Source: Oryzias latipes
Lineage: Eukaryota; Chordata; Actinopteri; Beloniformes; Adrianichthyidae
Direction of reading: 5' to 3'
Length of the DNA stretch: 64,000 bases
Assembly: GCF_002234675.1 (NCBI RefSeq)
Contig: NC_019869.2
Location: 10,216,015 to 10,280,014 of the forward strand
The notes beneath the pieces were generated by a model. That model was given only the letters and a program-made list of their open reading frames with translations, made no database searches and was not told where the DNA came from. The position numbers and the translations under genes were made by a program. Shown here one piece after another: positions 40,456-51,800 of this stretch; the first letter of the stretch is position 1, and each line of letters starts with the position of its first letter.

Positions 40456-42215
40456 CTATCCACGAAAGGCCATGAAGCGAGTCTTTTTATTCCGTTTCAT
40501 GAGACGATCCCTCCCTTTGAGTCCTGTGTGCTTTTTGGCTCCTGAAAGGAAATAGTGTAACAACAGATTAGCTGAAGTTGAACTTTAAGTGAAGGTTAAA
40601 CTTCAGAGTAAAGCAAACAGTTCCTCCCAGAGACAGACTCCTATTTTAGTCATAACATCATTACTGGATGACTTTCCACCCTGATAGAGAAATCGTACTA
40701 CACTGTTGTCTCCTCCTTATTCCTTTTGGCCAAATTGGAACCACTAAATAAGTTCTTGTCAGTTTAAAAGTTTTTGTGAAATATAAAAATCGCTCCTTTC
40801 GGCGTTTTTACCTTTAAGACAAACGTCCTCGCAGCTTTCACGCGACACAAAGTTGTTGCTGCTCCCTCCACAGCCTGAGTACGCAAACTCCTCACACGTC
40901 TTGGTTGCTTTGTTGTAGTAGAACCGCCTCATGGAGGCTGAACACTTTCCTTTGTCCAGAGGATCCAGACAGAGTATGGGAACAGCTGTGGAACCCACAA
41001 AAAGCAGGGTTAGCATGCTGCAGGTAAAACTTTCAGAAAAAGTGGGGGATCTGGCGTCCTACTGACATTTTTGTGGACTGCAGAAATCCATGCAAGATGT
41101 AAGATCTCTGAAGCGGTTGGAGTTTCCCCCGCAGCCTCCGTAAGAAAAGGGTTCACACTGCATGGTGCTCATGTTGAAGAAGTAGCTGGGAAAGAGGGCC
41201 CGGCAGTGACCCTCCTCCTTGGGGAACCTACAGATTTGTGGAACCTCTGTGAAGAAACATGAAAGCAAATGTTTAAAAAAATAAAATAAAATGCATATGA
41301 ACCAAGGCAGGATATATACAAGGGAGGAACACATTCAACTAAGTGCAGAATGTGATGGCCAATTAAAGTTTACAATTAACTAAAGAAATAAAAATAATAT
41401 TAAAAAAAAATAATAATACCAGGTTTTAAAAAAAACAGAAAAAATGAATAAAAGACAAAAAAAAAACATTAAAATTGACAGATGGACAAATAGACATAAA
41501 AAAAGATGAATGCAGCGTAAACAGGGAAAAAAACAGTGTATTATTTGTGACTGTCCCAAGCCTGGTAAATGCAGAGGGTAGCTTCAGCATTCAACATAAA
41601 ACTTCAAATAGATCAGATGAGAAGACAGACATATGCACAGATGAACTGATGTGATGTTTTTTCTGTGCATTTTAGAGTCTCAGAGGGATGTGACACCCCA
41701 AACTCTTGGCACACCCCGATTTTCTCCCTGCACCCCAAAGTGGGGCTGGCTAAAATAAATAAATCCAGCAGTTTTGGATTGTAAAGTTGAATATGATCAT
41801 CGCATTTCAGCAAGTAACACTCACTTGGGATCCTAAAACATGTTTTCTGACACTTTTGGAAACTCATGAAGTTGTTTGCGTTGCCATGACAGCCTCCATA
41901 GTAGAAAACCTCGCACTTCTGCGTGATCGTGTTGTAGAAATAGCGTTCGATTTGTCCTCTGCAGGGTCCTTCGTCCACGCGAAGAAGGCACGCGCCTGCA
42001 GTCAAAACAGACACGAGGATGTGAGAAGTAATACATGAACGCGCACCAAAGTCACTCTTCCTCGGTCAACACGTAGAAAATAACCCGTTCTTATGGGGGG
42101 TTTAACATTGTAAACCAACGAAAAGTGGTGTTAAACTGCTACCTTTAGGTACCAAAGACAGTCCGCCGGGTAACGAGGAGAAAAGTGCAAAAAGCGTCAA
42201 CATCCCAAACTCCAT
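40456..42215 (-). CDS. tfpi2: Tissue factor pathway inhibitor 2, complete
   Basis: Secreted Kunitz-type serine protease inhibitor associated with extracellular matrix. Coding exons: 42215-42143, 41995-41825, 41246-41067, 40985-40812 and 40541-40456. All internal junctions are phase 1, as usual for Kunitz exons, and the total is 227 residues (human about 235). Residues 1 to about 22 are a signal peptide. Kunitz 1 spans 27-77 (P1 Arg37), Kunitz 2 87-137 (P1 Arg97, sequon N106-M-S) and Kunitz 3 147-197 (P1 Ser157). Each has six cysteines over 51 residues and the (Y/S)GGC or SGC core. Residues 200-227 form a Lys/Arg-rich tail, the family's heparin-binding end. The start follows a TATA box by about 60 bp. 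Human Kunitz 2 has an atypical reactive site, whereas this copy looks canonical. The neighbour gngt1 is divergent, as in mammals. Confidence 0.97.
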
Positions 42216-42273
42216 AGTTGCGCGTGTTAGTCCCCGCGAGCGCTGTTCCTCTGTTCCTGCGGACACTTTCAGC

Positions 42274-42279
42274 TTTATA
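42274..42279 (-). promoter_or_regulatory. tfpi2 TATA box
   Basis: TATAAA on the minus strand, about 60 bp before the tfpi2 ATG at 42215. This puts transcription start near 42245 and gives a short 5'UTR. No competing TATA was seen closer. Confidence 0.65.
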
Positions 42280-42289
42280 GCAGCGGTAT

Positions 42290-43010
42290 CGCCACATTCA
42301 GGGGCGGGGATGCAGTGACTCACTTCCACTGAACGAGGAATCTCCTTACTCGATCTGATCCACCCTGCAGTGACATTAAAAGTCATGTTTATGTTGTAAT
42401 TTTTGGAAGACAGTTGTGTGTGTGTTGATGTTGGTGGGGGGTGACTAACTTCATTTGTTCTGTTTCTAATGAATTTGGAGATGGAGGTGATGAAGAGGAC
42501 ACAGAGAGAGATCCAATACTGGATACATACTTTATGTCTGTTTTTCAAATAGTCTTTTGTTTTTTTACTGGCAAAATGATGATTTATCAGGTTAGAAATG
42601 CCAGGATTACAACGTCTTTTAGGTATTTGATTTAAACTAATGACTATAGTGGCTTATATTTACTTAAGAAACTCTTTCAAAAGTGTCTATTTGCTTTACT
42701 TTTTGTTTGTCTAATTGTTTTCTGCAAGTCAGTGAAATCCCCTAATGTTGCAATAAAAAAGATGGTCAGGGCTTATCAGTTTATTCAAATATCAAATAAA
42801 ATATTTGAAATGACCAAATTTCTATTTACCGGTATTTAGTTATTGCAATGGTTAAGACAACAAATCGGATGTTGAGAGAAAAACACTAATTTCTAAATGT
42901 TTTTTTCTTCATTTTTTTACTTTGTTTACTCAAATGTGAATTAATTATTAATAATATTTATGTAGGCTTGACTGATTAATTCGTAAAAATTAATTATTTT
43001 GAGTGTTGGA
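42290..43010. other. tfpi2-gngt1 divergent spacer, proximal part
   Basis: AT-rich, with nothing recognised apart from the tfpi2 promoter side. The rest of the spacer holds a LINE fragment and then the gngt1 promoter. Confidence 0.5.
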
Positions 43011-43012
43011 AC

Positions 43013-43459
43013 GTTCCAATACTCACCTATGGTCCTGAGCTCTGGGTCATGACCGAAAGAACAAGGTCCCCAATACAAGCGGCTGAAATGAGCTTCCTCC
43101 ACAGGGTGGCTGGGCGCTCCCTTAGAGATAAGGGGAGAAGCTCGGTCACCCATGGAGAGCTTGGAGTAGAACCGCTTCTCCTCCACATCGAGAGGAGCCA
43201 GTTGAGGTGGCTCGAGCATCTAGTCCGGATGCCTCCCTGGGGAGGTGTTCCGGGCATGTCCCACTGGGCGGAGGCCCCGGCAAAGACCCAGGACACGCTG
43301 GAGAGACTATGTCTGTCGGCTGGTCTGGGAACGCCTCGGGGTCCCCCCAGAGGAGCTGGAGGAAGTGACTCGGGGGAGGGAAGTCTGGGCATCTCTGCTT
43401 AGACTGCTGCCCCCATGACCCGGTCCTGGACAAGCGGAGGAAGATGAATGGATGGATAA
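43013..43459 (+). mobile_element. LINE 3' fragment
   Basis: The plus strand reads VMTERTRSPIQAAEMSFLHR and then LLLHIERSQLRWLEHLVRMP, the typical C-terminal stretch of fish non-LTR polyproteins. A frameshift follows and it ends in GAATGGATGGA. 5'-truncated and dead; GC-rich against its surroundings. Confidence 0.8.
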
Positions 43460-43927
43460 TTATTTTGACTTTTATTTCAGGCAACGCTTCTCTTGCTCAA
43501 GTGTGATTTTGAGCCATACTCAACCTCTGGTCATGAAGGTTGTCAAAATTAATTTCGCCAAACTCATTGAAACATCTCATGAATGTCTTCAGTTTAAACC
43601 AGTGGAGTGGATGTCACTGGAAAAGTGCCATGCAGTCGTGTTTAGACAAATGATACACCTTCACCTTGACAGGTGGAAGCTAAATACAGATTAACCGTAT
43701 TATCAAAATGACCTGTAAGGAAATGAGAAGCACAAAGCTTGAACCCATAGTTCATGACAGGAGACACATGTAATCAAAATTGCACTAATCCAGTTTGGGT
43801 CTTTGGAATCCATGTAAGGCTTTTTGATTTGTTTGAACCTTAAAGAAACCCAGAACAAACACACATCTTCATTCTGTCCCTCGATAGCATGCTTGGGATA
43901 ATGGTATGATCATTCAGAGTACCCCGA

Positions 43928-43986
43928 ATTAATCTGATTACCAGATTAGAATCAGTTTGTTTGGATTACTTTATAACCCGGATTGA
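43928..43986 (+). promoter_or_regulatory. gngt1 promoter with CRX/OTX-type sites and TATA
   Basis: TATAA lies at 43972-43976, about 25 bp before a plausible start of the untranslated exon that ends at 44049. Four TAATC-type homeodomain cores sit just upstream: TAATCT at 43930, GATTA at 43936, AGATTA at 43943 and GGATTA at 43963. GGATTG follows near 43979. Such clustering is typical of photoreceptor genes driven by CRX/OTX, which fits a rod transducin gene. The binding is inferred. Confidence 0.6.
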
Positions 43987-44149
43987 AGGAAAGGACTGGG
44001 ATTCTTCAGCAAGATTTCATTAGTGAAGGACCGCTAACGGTAACTAACCGTAAGTCCATTTTTTATTTGAGTGAAATTTAAGGTACTTTGAAATCTTTTG
44101 AAAAATGCAAAGAATATTTTCTCTTAAGAGTTAACTCTTTTAACAGAGG

Positions 44150-44511
44150 ATGCCGGTCATCAATGTCGACGACCTCACAGACAAGGACAAGGCTTTAATG
44201 GAAGTAAACCAACTCAAACTGGAGGTTAAACTTGAAAGGTGGTTGGTAAGTTTTTGTATTTTTCTTTTGCTTTGTATTTTTTAACACGAATGGTGGAAAT
44301 GTTTCATTTTCAAAACGACATATCAAGAATGTGAATAAAAATGACTTCACATGAACTTTCATTGCATCTATCCCATCATCTTTAGACATCTAAATGCTGT
44401 GAGGAAATGAAGGAATACATTCAGGAAAGAGTGGAAGAGGACACCCTTGTGAAAGGCATTTCAGAGGAGAAGAACCCCTTCAAAGAGAAAGGTGGCTGTG
44501 TCATCTGCTAG
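44150..44511 (+). CDS. gngt1: Rod transducin gamma subunit (Gngt1), complete
   Basis: Gamma subunit of the heterotrimeric G protein transducin; pairs with beta in rod outer segments. Coding exons 44150-44245 and 44386-44511 join in phase 0 to 73 residues starting MPVINVDDLTDKDK. The protein aligns along its length with human GNGT1 (74 residues), including SKCCEE, the VKG and KNPFKE blocks and the lipid-anchor end. The C-terminus is CVIC, a CaaX box ending in Cys rather than the Ser of the human CVIS. Between KNPFKE and GGC it is one residue shorter than human. The ATG exon begins at 44147 after acceptor ttttaacag. A 5'UTR exon with donor gtaagt at 44050 fits upstream. The gene is divergent from tfpi2, about 1.75 kb from it. 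Confidence 0.97.
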
Positions 44512-44914
44512 AACGGACCTGGGCTTCTCCTATCTCAGATTAGCAACCAAGGACATTCTCCCTCCTCTTCATAAATGGATTTGCAAGGAGATGACTAGAT
44601 TGGATACAATTTATGAAACTGCACATGCTCCCATGTAAATGATCCCCATTTTCTCTACAGGTTTTTAGCCTTATAATTAAATTCTTCAGAAGAGTATTAT
44701 AAATAACGGTTTGATTTGGTAAGATAACGCTTCCCTCTTGTGTGATGTACATAGCCTGAGCGAGTGGACCCCTGTCTTGCCTCACACACTGAAGCAACTC
44801 TCATTAAATGTGCATGTTTACAACTTATATTGTCTCTGGGATTCTTTCAGAGCTTTTAAACAATATTGTAGAAGAAACACAATGAAATCCAGCAGCTGGC
44901 ATACTCAGAGTTTG

Positions 44915-44920
44915 AATAAA
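44915..44920 (+). terminator. gngt1 polyadenylation signal
   Basis: AATAAA about 400 bp after the gngt1 stop, in otherwise unremarkable AT-rich DNA. Another AATAAA near 45105 is an alternative. Confidence 0.45.
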
Positions 44921-45828
44921 ATTATACTTACAAGCCATAAAGTAAAAACACTAGGTACTTTTGTATGATTATTTTGCATTTTTCCTTTCAAAACTTCTCA
45001 TTTAGTCTTTTCTGATGCTGTTTTATAAGATTCATAAAGTAAATGAGATTGCATGAACCAACAACATTTTCCTGATTTGTTCATTTTTATAGCAAATCTT
45101 GACAAAATAAATCAAATTATGAAACAAAGATCACTACTTTAGGAAAAATATAATTGCGTTTAAGTTTAAAAATTTTCATTGCCAAAATAAAGTATGCCTA
45201 TGGACTCATTACAATATTTATAATTTGAAGTGTTATGTGAAATTATGTCACTATTTTTGTATGATTCTTTTTTGATAGTTTCTGACTAAAACTTTCTTTA
45301 TAACAGGGATTGATGAAGGTCTTTGATCTCTTTCTCTTTCTAGAGCTCATTTTCATTCATGTTTTGGTGTCTTGATATTTTTTCTCATACTTAATTCATT
45401 TTATTTCAGGACGAAAATTGCAAATATTTTTTTTTACACTGGATGATTCTGAAGATTACCACTAAATTTGTAAATATGGGCCAAAATGTTGATAAACGTG
45501 TTGATGTCCAAACTAAATGGTACAGATGTTACAAAAAAAGAAAGAAAAGAGAGACATAAAAATGAAATAGAAAAAAGTCTATTGCACCTCAGTAAGAGAG
45601 TTTTTTATGGTAAAAGTTAAATGCAATGATCTTAATTATGGAACGTTGTTTTTCTTCCTAAAACTAAATGCACATCGTTAGCGCCTATGATATATGTTTT
45701 TAAATATCTTTATACGATTTTTTTTTTTTTTTGTATTTTCCCAGTGGGTGAAATCCACTAAACTACGGGCTTTTATTACCTCCAAGTTTAAGGTTTAAAA
45801 TACAGGAAGCCCTCTTGCTGCGCACAGA
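44921..45828. other. Spacer between gngt1 and the acyl-CoA dehydrogenase gene
   Basis: AT-rich with no repeat or exon recognised. Its last 100 bp are the promoter side of the dehydrogenase gene. Confidence 0.5.
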
Positions 45829-45832
45829 GACA

Positions 45833-45844
45833 TGCGCATGCGCA
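45833..45844 (+). promoter_or_regulatory. NRF-1 palindrome at the acyl-CoA dehydrogenase start
   Basis: TGCGCATGCGCA is a perfect nuclear respiratory factor 1 site, 16 bp before the ATG at 45860. NRF-1 controls many nuclear genes for mitochondrial proteins, which suits this gene. It also contains two upstream ATGs in another frame. Confidence 0.7.
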
Positions 45845-45859
45845 CCGCTGTCATCAGAG

Positions 45860-48800
45860 ATGGCGCTGCGTGAAGGATCCCGGAGGTTAAAGCTGCTGTT
45901 CCGCCTTCGTCATTTACCCCAGCTCTCTCGGTTTGTTAGCGTCCGCTCGGTATCTGAAAATGTCTCATCTAAATCCAGTGCCTCAGAGACCGCGGACGAC
46001 CACCTAATCTACACACCAGAGCACTTTGCGTTAAAGGAGGCCTTGAGAAAGGTATGCAGGACCGCCGACACTCAGAGATGTTAAAGTGGCTCAAAATAAC
46101 AAGTTGTTATCACTCTAAAAGCGATAGTTGAATTAAAAAAGCTATATTTTGAGACAGCACCAGTGTTCTAGCTTCACGTGAACCTTAAATTGAATGTAGG
46201 TGAGAGGTCACAGTGCGAGTTGGTGGCGTATAAACACTTTAACGCACATAACGGAGGAGCTAATAAAAGAAAACGCGGTTAAAAGTAACAAACGCACCAG
46301 CCGGTTGGTTTTCGTGACTCCCCAAATCTGTGCGAGCTGTGTTCAACGCCACACCTGTCCCATTCCTCCCACTCACTCAAAAAAACACTTTCTGTCCATC
46401 AAGATCCACCACGCGCTCATTCCAGTGTAAACAAATGACGTCATCCTTCAAATGCTCTTCTCAGAGTGATCTCCAGTCAAAGGGAATCTGCTTTGGCTGC
46501 AGTCTCTGAGTAACTGGTTTGAGTTTAAATGGATTTGTTGTTTTTGTGAAAGAACAATGTTCAAAATAGCTTAGACAAAATAGACACATTTATCTAAAGT
46601 TGGGTTTTTTGTTTTTGTTTTTTAGTGAAATAAGTTATTTCCTTGAAGCCATTAGAACACCGTTAATAAGAAACGTCTGGGTATAACCTTTGTGCGCTTA
46701 TCTTTGCGTACGTTTTTGTCATTCAGAATGTTGATAAGAACCTTAAATGGTCCAGATGTGCTGACTCTGGCTGATGTGCTGTTGTTTGCTGTGTTCTTTT
46801 TTTAGCTGTTTTACAAATAGCAGGTAAACAATAAAGTCACTGCTAAGTAAAAAGTTCAGAAAAACTCATTTCAGTTTTATCAGTTTTGTCCCTCCACAGC
46901 TCTGCTGGTCCAATCAGCTTTAGAGGGCTATCACGTATTCCACACAGAGCCCAGTGGGTTTAGATTATTTCCATAAATATTACCATTTTTAATATTTGAT
47001 TGGGTTTGAACTGAAATATTCAAGTGTGACAAATATGCAGTCAGAAATGAAATCAGGATAGTTGCAAACATTGTTTCACACCACTGCCTTTGTTTGAGGA
47101 GGTTAGGCTGCTTTCTTTGGATTAAGAAAAATCTCAAATTTATCCTCCTTTTTGTGGTTGCGTCTTTCTGACTCTAGAATCAAGTTAGACCTGGGCCAAA
47201 TCCGGATTGCTTCCCCGCCCCTCTGACTCCTCCCTATGGCTCCAATTGTAAAGGCATTTGAAGCTGTACTTATGTCCAAAAGTGTTTTTTTGTTTTTTTA
47301 AGATGGAACCGTAGCGATTTAGGGCTAGCTTTTCTTCTGCCGGTAGGGTAGTCCGCGTCGTTGTGTATTTTTCAACCGCTGACAGCTACGCTCTAACATA
47401 GATGACTGGCGACTATTGATGACATCATCAAGCGGTAGTAACACACAAATTTGAAGTCAAAGGCCAAATTCCCACCTTAACTCCTAATACTAAAAAATCA
47501 TAGCGCCCTGGATTTTGAAAGCAATTCGGACACCATTCTCAGTACTTTTATTTTTCAATTACAATTATGACGTCAGTAATTTCACAAAGTTAAAATCTAA
47601 TTGATTTGAGCGTTTTGCGTAGATAATTTATGAATCCACTGTCTTCTGAAGAAAAAAACATTGATGGTTTATTAAAAAATACATTTAAATACATTTTTTT
47701 GTTCTGACACAATGCTTTGTGGTCTATATTTGCCAATCTAGAGAGCATCAATGCACACTAGTTTTTCACAGACTTCTGAGAAATTTCTAGGGCACTCGAT
47801 TTTGGAATTTTAGATTCGGACAGCACTGCAAAATGGCAAATGCACTATATAGTGCGCTATGTAGTGAGTAGGGAAGGAATTTGGACACAGCTTATTTCTT
47901 CCATATTTCTCTGCTTGGAGGGATAAATGTCGGGACAAATGAGAAGCCGTAGGGATAGGGAAGCCTTGGTAAGACCCTGTCAAGACTCGTCTTATTCTAG
48001 TAATCACACTGACTCATTGAGGAAGCAAATGAAACAAATGCTGCGGGACCCCAATAAAAAATGGTATGATGCAAAAATATTTCAGTAAAAATGGAGGAAA
48101 TCTTTTGTTCATTTAGCTTTTTTAAGCATACCAAGATGATAAAAATAACTGGCATTGGACCTTGGGAAGCATGAGTACCTATAAAGGAAATGTTAAACAA
48201 TACGTCCACAGCGCCCAAAGGAAACCTCAGTCTGTGAGGCACATTGAAAGCACACCAGTGTGTTTATAAATTGTTTTTAACAGGGCCAAAAGAAATCCCT
48301 CCGTTACCGCTCAAGGATGGACCGTCCAGTGTTTGCTCGATTCCTTTGGTTTTACATTCTCACACAGCCAGTCTCTGTGACAGATCAACACGTCTATAAC
48401 AATTAAACAAACTCATGCCAAACATTAAAAGAGACTGCTTTGTCTTAGCCTGGGATTTCCTGCACCACCCCAAACCTAGACCTTTCCACAAAAAAGAAAT
48501 TAATAAAAAAAAAAACACTAAGCAAGGCAGCAGATGTAGGATCCAAATATTGTTCAAAGATTCAAAGGACCTTACAAACTCTAGAAATTATGTTCCGCTT
48601 GAAGCAGCTGTATAGCATAAAGGCTAATTTTTTTCAAAGTAACTTTTGTTTTTTAACTATGTAACACCAGAACTTCAGCTCCAGAGTTGGCATTCTTTGG
48701 ACTACCGTAACTCTTTAACTGTTTACACAATCATTGTTATTGTAGCAGTTTCGGCAGCAAAGAAATGCAGCTTTGCCCCGTTATGCAACACTTTGCATAT

Positions 48801-51800
48801 CAGTGTAAAGCCGCTTTTTGCTGCGTTAGAATCGGTTTGAATCGTAACGGGTTGATGAGTTACGGTAGTTCAATTTGTTATTTAGGTGTTGCCGGCAAAT
48901 TCTCTGGTGTTGAAGGGTTAAGAAAGGCATATAAATGTATAAGGAACATACTTCTTGCATGGGACTCAAAGTGGGAAGGCTTTGTTGGTACAGTGTGCAG
49001 TATTTTATCACTATTTATCATCAGAAATTGATATCTGACTTCACTAAGTTATACTGGTGTTCTTACAAAAAGTAATAATTACACTATTTGTCTGTAGGTG
49101 TTGTGGCACAAGCGGCTATGTTCCCAGTTGTTCACAGCCTTCATGATCAGTTCATGTGAATCTCTTCTGTGCAGTTCAGGGTGGCTAACACTTAACAAAG
49201 AGGGATGCATTCAGGGTCAACATTGGTCTGGTTTTCCTTGCAAAGCAATCAATAGAAGCTGTTAAGGCCCTGATGCACTGCATCGATCTAAAGAGTGTGT
49301 AGTTCCTGAAGGCCACACTAAATCTTTCCTTACATCACCTGCATCTGGCTGGAGGAGTTGCCTCTAAGAACAACATAACAATGGCAATCTGCAGAGATGA
49401 CCCGTATCTTATGAGCATTTAAGGAAACAAAGGTGTGGATGTTGCATGTTCTTCCCGTGCATGACTGGGTTTTCTCCAAGGACTTTGGGTTAATTGGTTA
49501 ATCTAAATTGTCCCTGGTGCTGGGTTGGCTCCAGCGATCCCGTGATCTCAAATGGAAATATAACATGTTTCAAATATGGATGGATTGAATCTCACATCAC
49601 AGTTTAACAGGGTCACTTTATGCTATTTACTTGCTGTCGATTTGCTGCTGCCTAAAGGGGAGGTAACACCTGTACAAGGCATGTATAACAGATTTATGTG
49701 ACCTTAAGAAAAGTTGTGGCCCTTTGTGGGTCTGGTTCTGATCCTCACCCTCGTGTGCTAAATTTCTCTACCCTTTTCTATGGTCCCCACAACAAAGGGG
49801 GCCTGATTACCTCTCTTGTGTATATTTTAAACCCCTCCCTCTGGTGTGTATTGGACTTTTTGCAAGGTGGGCTGGAGAATTGCCTGGGGTTTTATGTGGA
49901 TGCCTTCTGGGTACCCCTAGTTTGTGTGTGGGAATGATGGTAAGGAATATTCTGGACACCTGGGTGGTGCAGCCCCTTTGTCTGGGGCTGGGGGGGGGGG
50001 GCTTTCAGGTAGATGGGGCTGGACCGTGACCACGTCAGAGAGGCTGGTCTCTGCTTTGGGTGAAGCTTGTAGCATCCTATGCCCTTTTACTCTTTGGTGC
50101 TTGATTGGGGCTGAAAAGTATTTAGTCAGCCATCAATTGTACTTAAAAAGATGAGAGAGGCCTATAATTTTCATCATAGGTATACCTTAAGTATTGAGAG
50201 ACTAAATGAGGGGGAAAAAATGCAGAAATATTTCCTTCTTCTAAGGGGGGCCTTGCAAAAAACAATTGAGAAGCACTGGGTTAGATGAATGTTTGAAACA
50301 AAACAAAAAGTACACATGTTTTCAAAAACACCTACAAGATGTCACTGATGGAACTTTACAAGGCTAAACATGATCAGAAAAACAAATAAGCAAATGTTTC
50401 TTCTGCATAGGTGCATACAGAAGGTAATGTGAATGTTTAAAAAAAACTTTAGATACAAAAAAATACGCACAACATTAGGTGTTGTGTAAAGAGGTGGAAT
50501 CATAGATTTCTTTTCAACCCACTCCTTTTCAAGCACACTGTCTTGTTTTATCCTTCTATTTTAAACTCTCGTGTTTATTTTCATTTTGTGTTTGAAATAA
50601 AGAAAATTGAAATTGAAATGAAACATGGCTGGGTTGTTCAGCATGACAACGATCCTAAACACTCTGCCCGGATGACGAAGGAGTGGCTTTGTTAGAAGCA
50701 TTTCTAGGTCCTGGAGTGACCTAGCCAGTCTCCAAATCTCAACTCGATTTCCACATCACTGTTCTAGAGGAGATCTGCATGGAGGAATGGGCCAAAATAC
50801 TAGCAACAGTTTGTGAAAACCTTGTGAAGACTTACAGAAAATGTTTGACTGCTGTCATTGCCAACAAAGGGTATATAACAAAGTATGGAGTTGAACTGTT
50901 GTTATTGACCAAATTCTTATTTTCCACTAGAATTTACAATAAATCCTTTAAAAATCAGACAGTTATTTTCTGTATTTTCTTTTCCCATTTAGTTGAGGTA
51001 TAGTTGAAGTATACCAATGATGAAAATTACTGGCCTCTCTCATCTTTTTAAGTGCAAGAACTTGCACAATTGGTTGCTGACTAAATACTTTTTTTGCCCC
51101 ACTGTAGGAGCTGTAGTGGTGGACTCTCCAGCTCTGATGAAGCTGCAGGGTTTCAGGCTGCCTGCCGCTCCTGACTGCACAGTGTTCTGAGGGGAACTGA
51201 CTCTACCCCCTCCTGGTGCAGGAGTGTCTGGAGGACGCCTGCCTATTTTTGTCTGACCTAGATCATACATTTTAGAGTTTAGTAAACACACACTCCTCTG
51301 ATCCCTCCTGCACACAGACATTTAGATGCATGAAGTATTTGATTGATATGTTTTACAGGTGGGCATAGTTATTGTGTGTGTGTGAGGCAGTCTGTTCTTG
51401 GATTTTGCATTTGTGTTTTTTTTTTTAATTGTGCAGTCAGTAGGATTGTGTGTTTTGTCTGTATGGATGTTTGCATGTGTATATGTGTGTTTGTGCACAC
51501 TTCTTTCTCCGCTGGGAAGTACTTGCAAATGAAAAATGATGAACTTCATGGAACTTTTTGCTGAAATTTCCTTCCTCCCTTCCTCTTTTGTGTTACTATA
51601 TTTTCCCATCTTCCTTTTTAGCCATGCCACCCCTCCCTACTTTACCTCTCTTTTGTCCAGCCAAAAAAGTAATACTATGAGTTACGGGCGGCCGTGGTGC
51701 AGTAGTAGGGCAGTTGACCCATGATCGTAATATTGCAGGTTCGATACCCGCCTTGCATGCCCATGTGTCGAAGTGTCCTTGGGCAAGACACTGAACCCCA

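Noticed and set aside
51686..51760. tRNA-like sequence with A and B boxes
   Set aside because: It is the head of a SINE repeated elsewhere in the window, not a tRNA gene; the same applies to 19365 and 59588.
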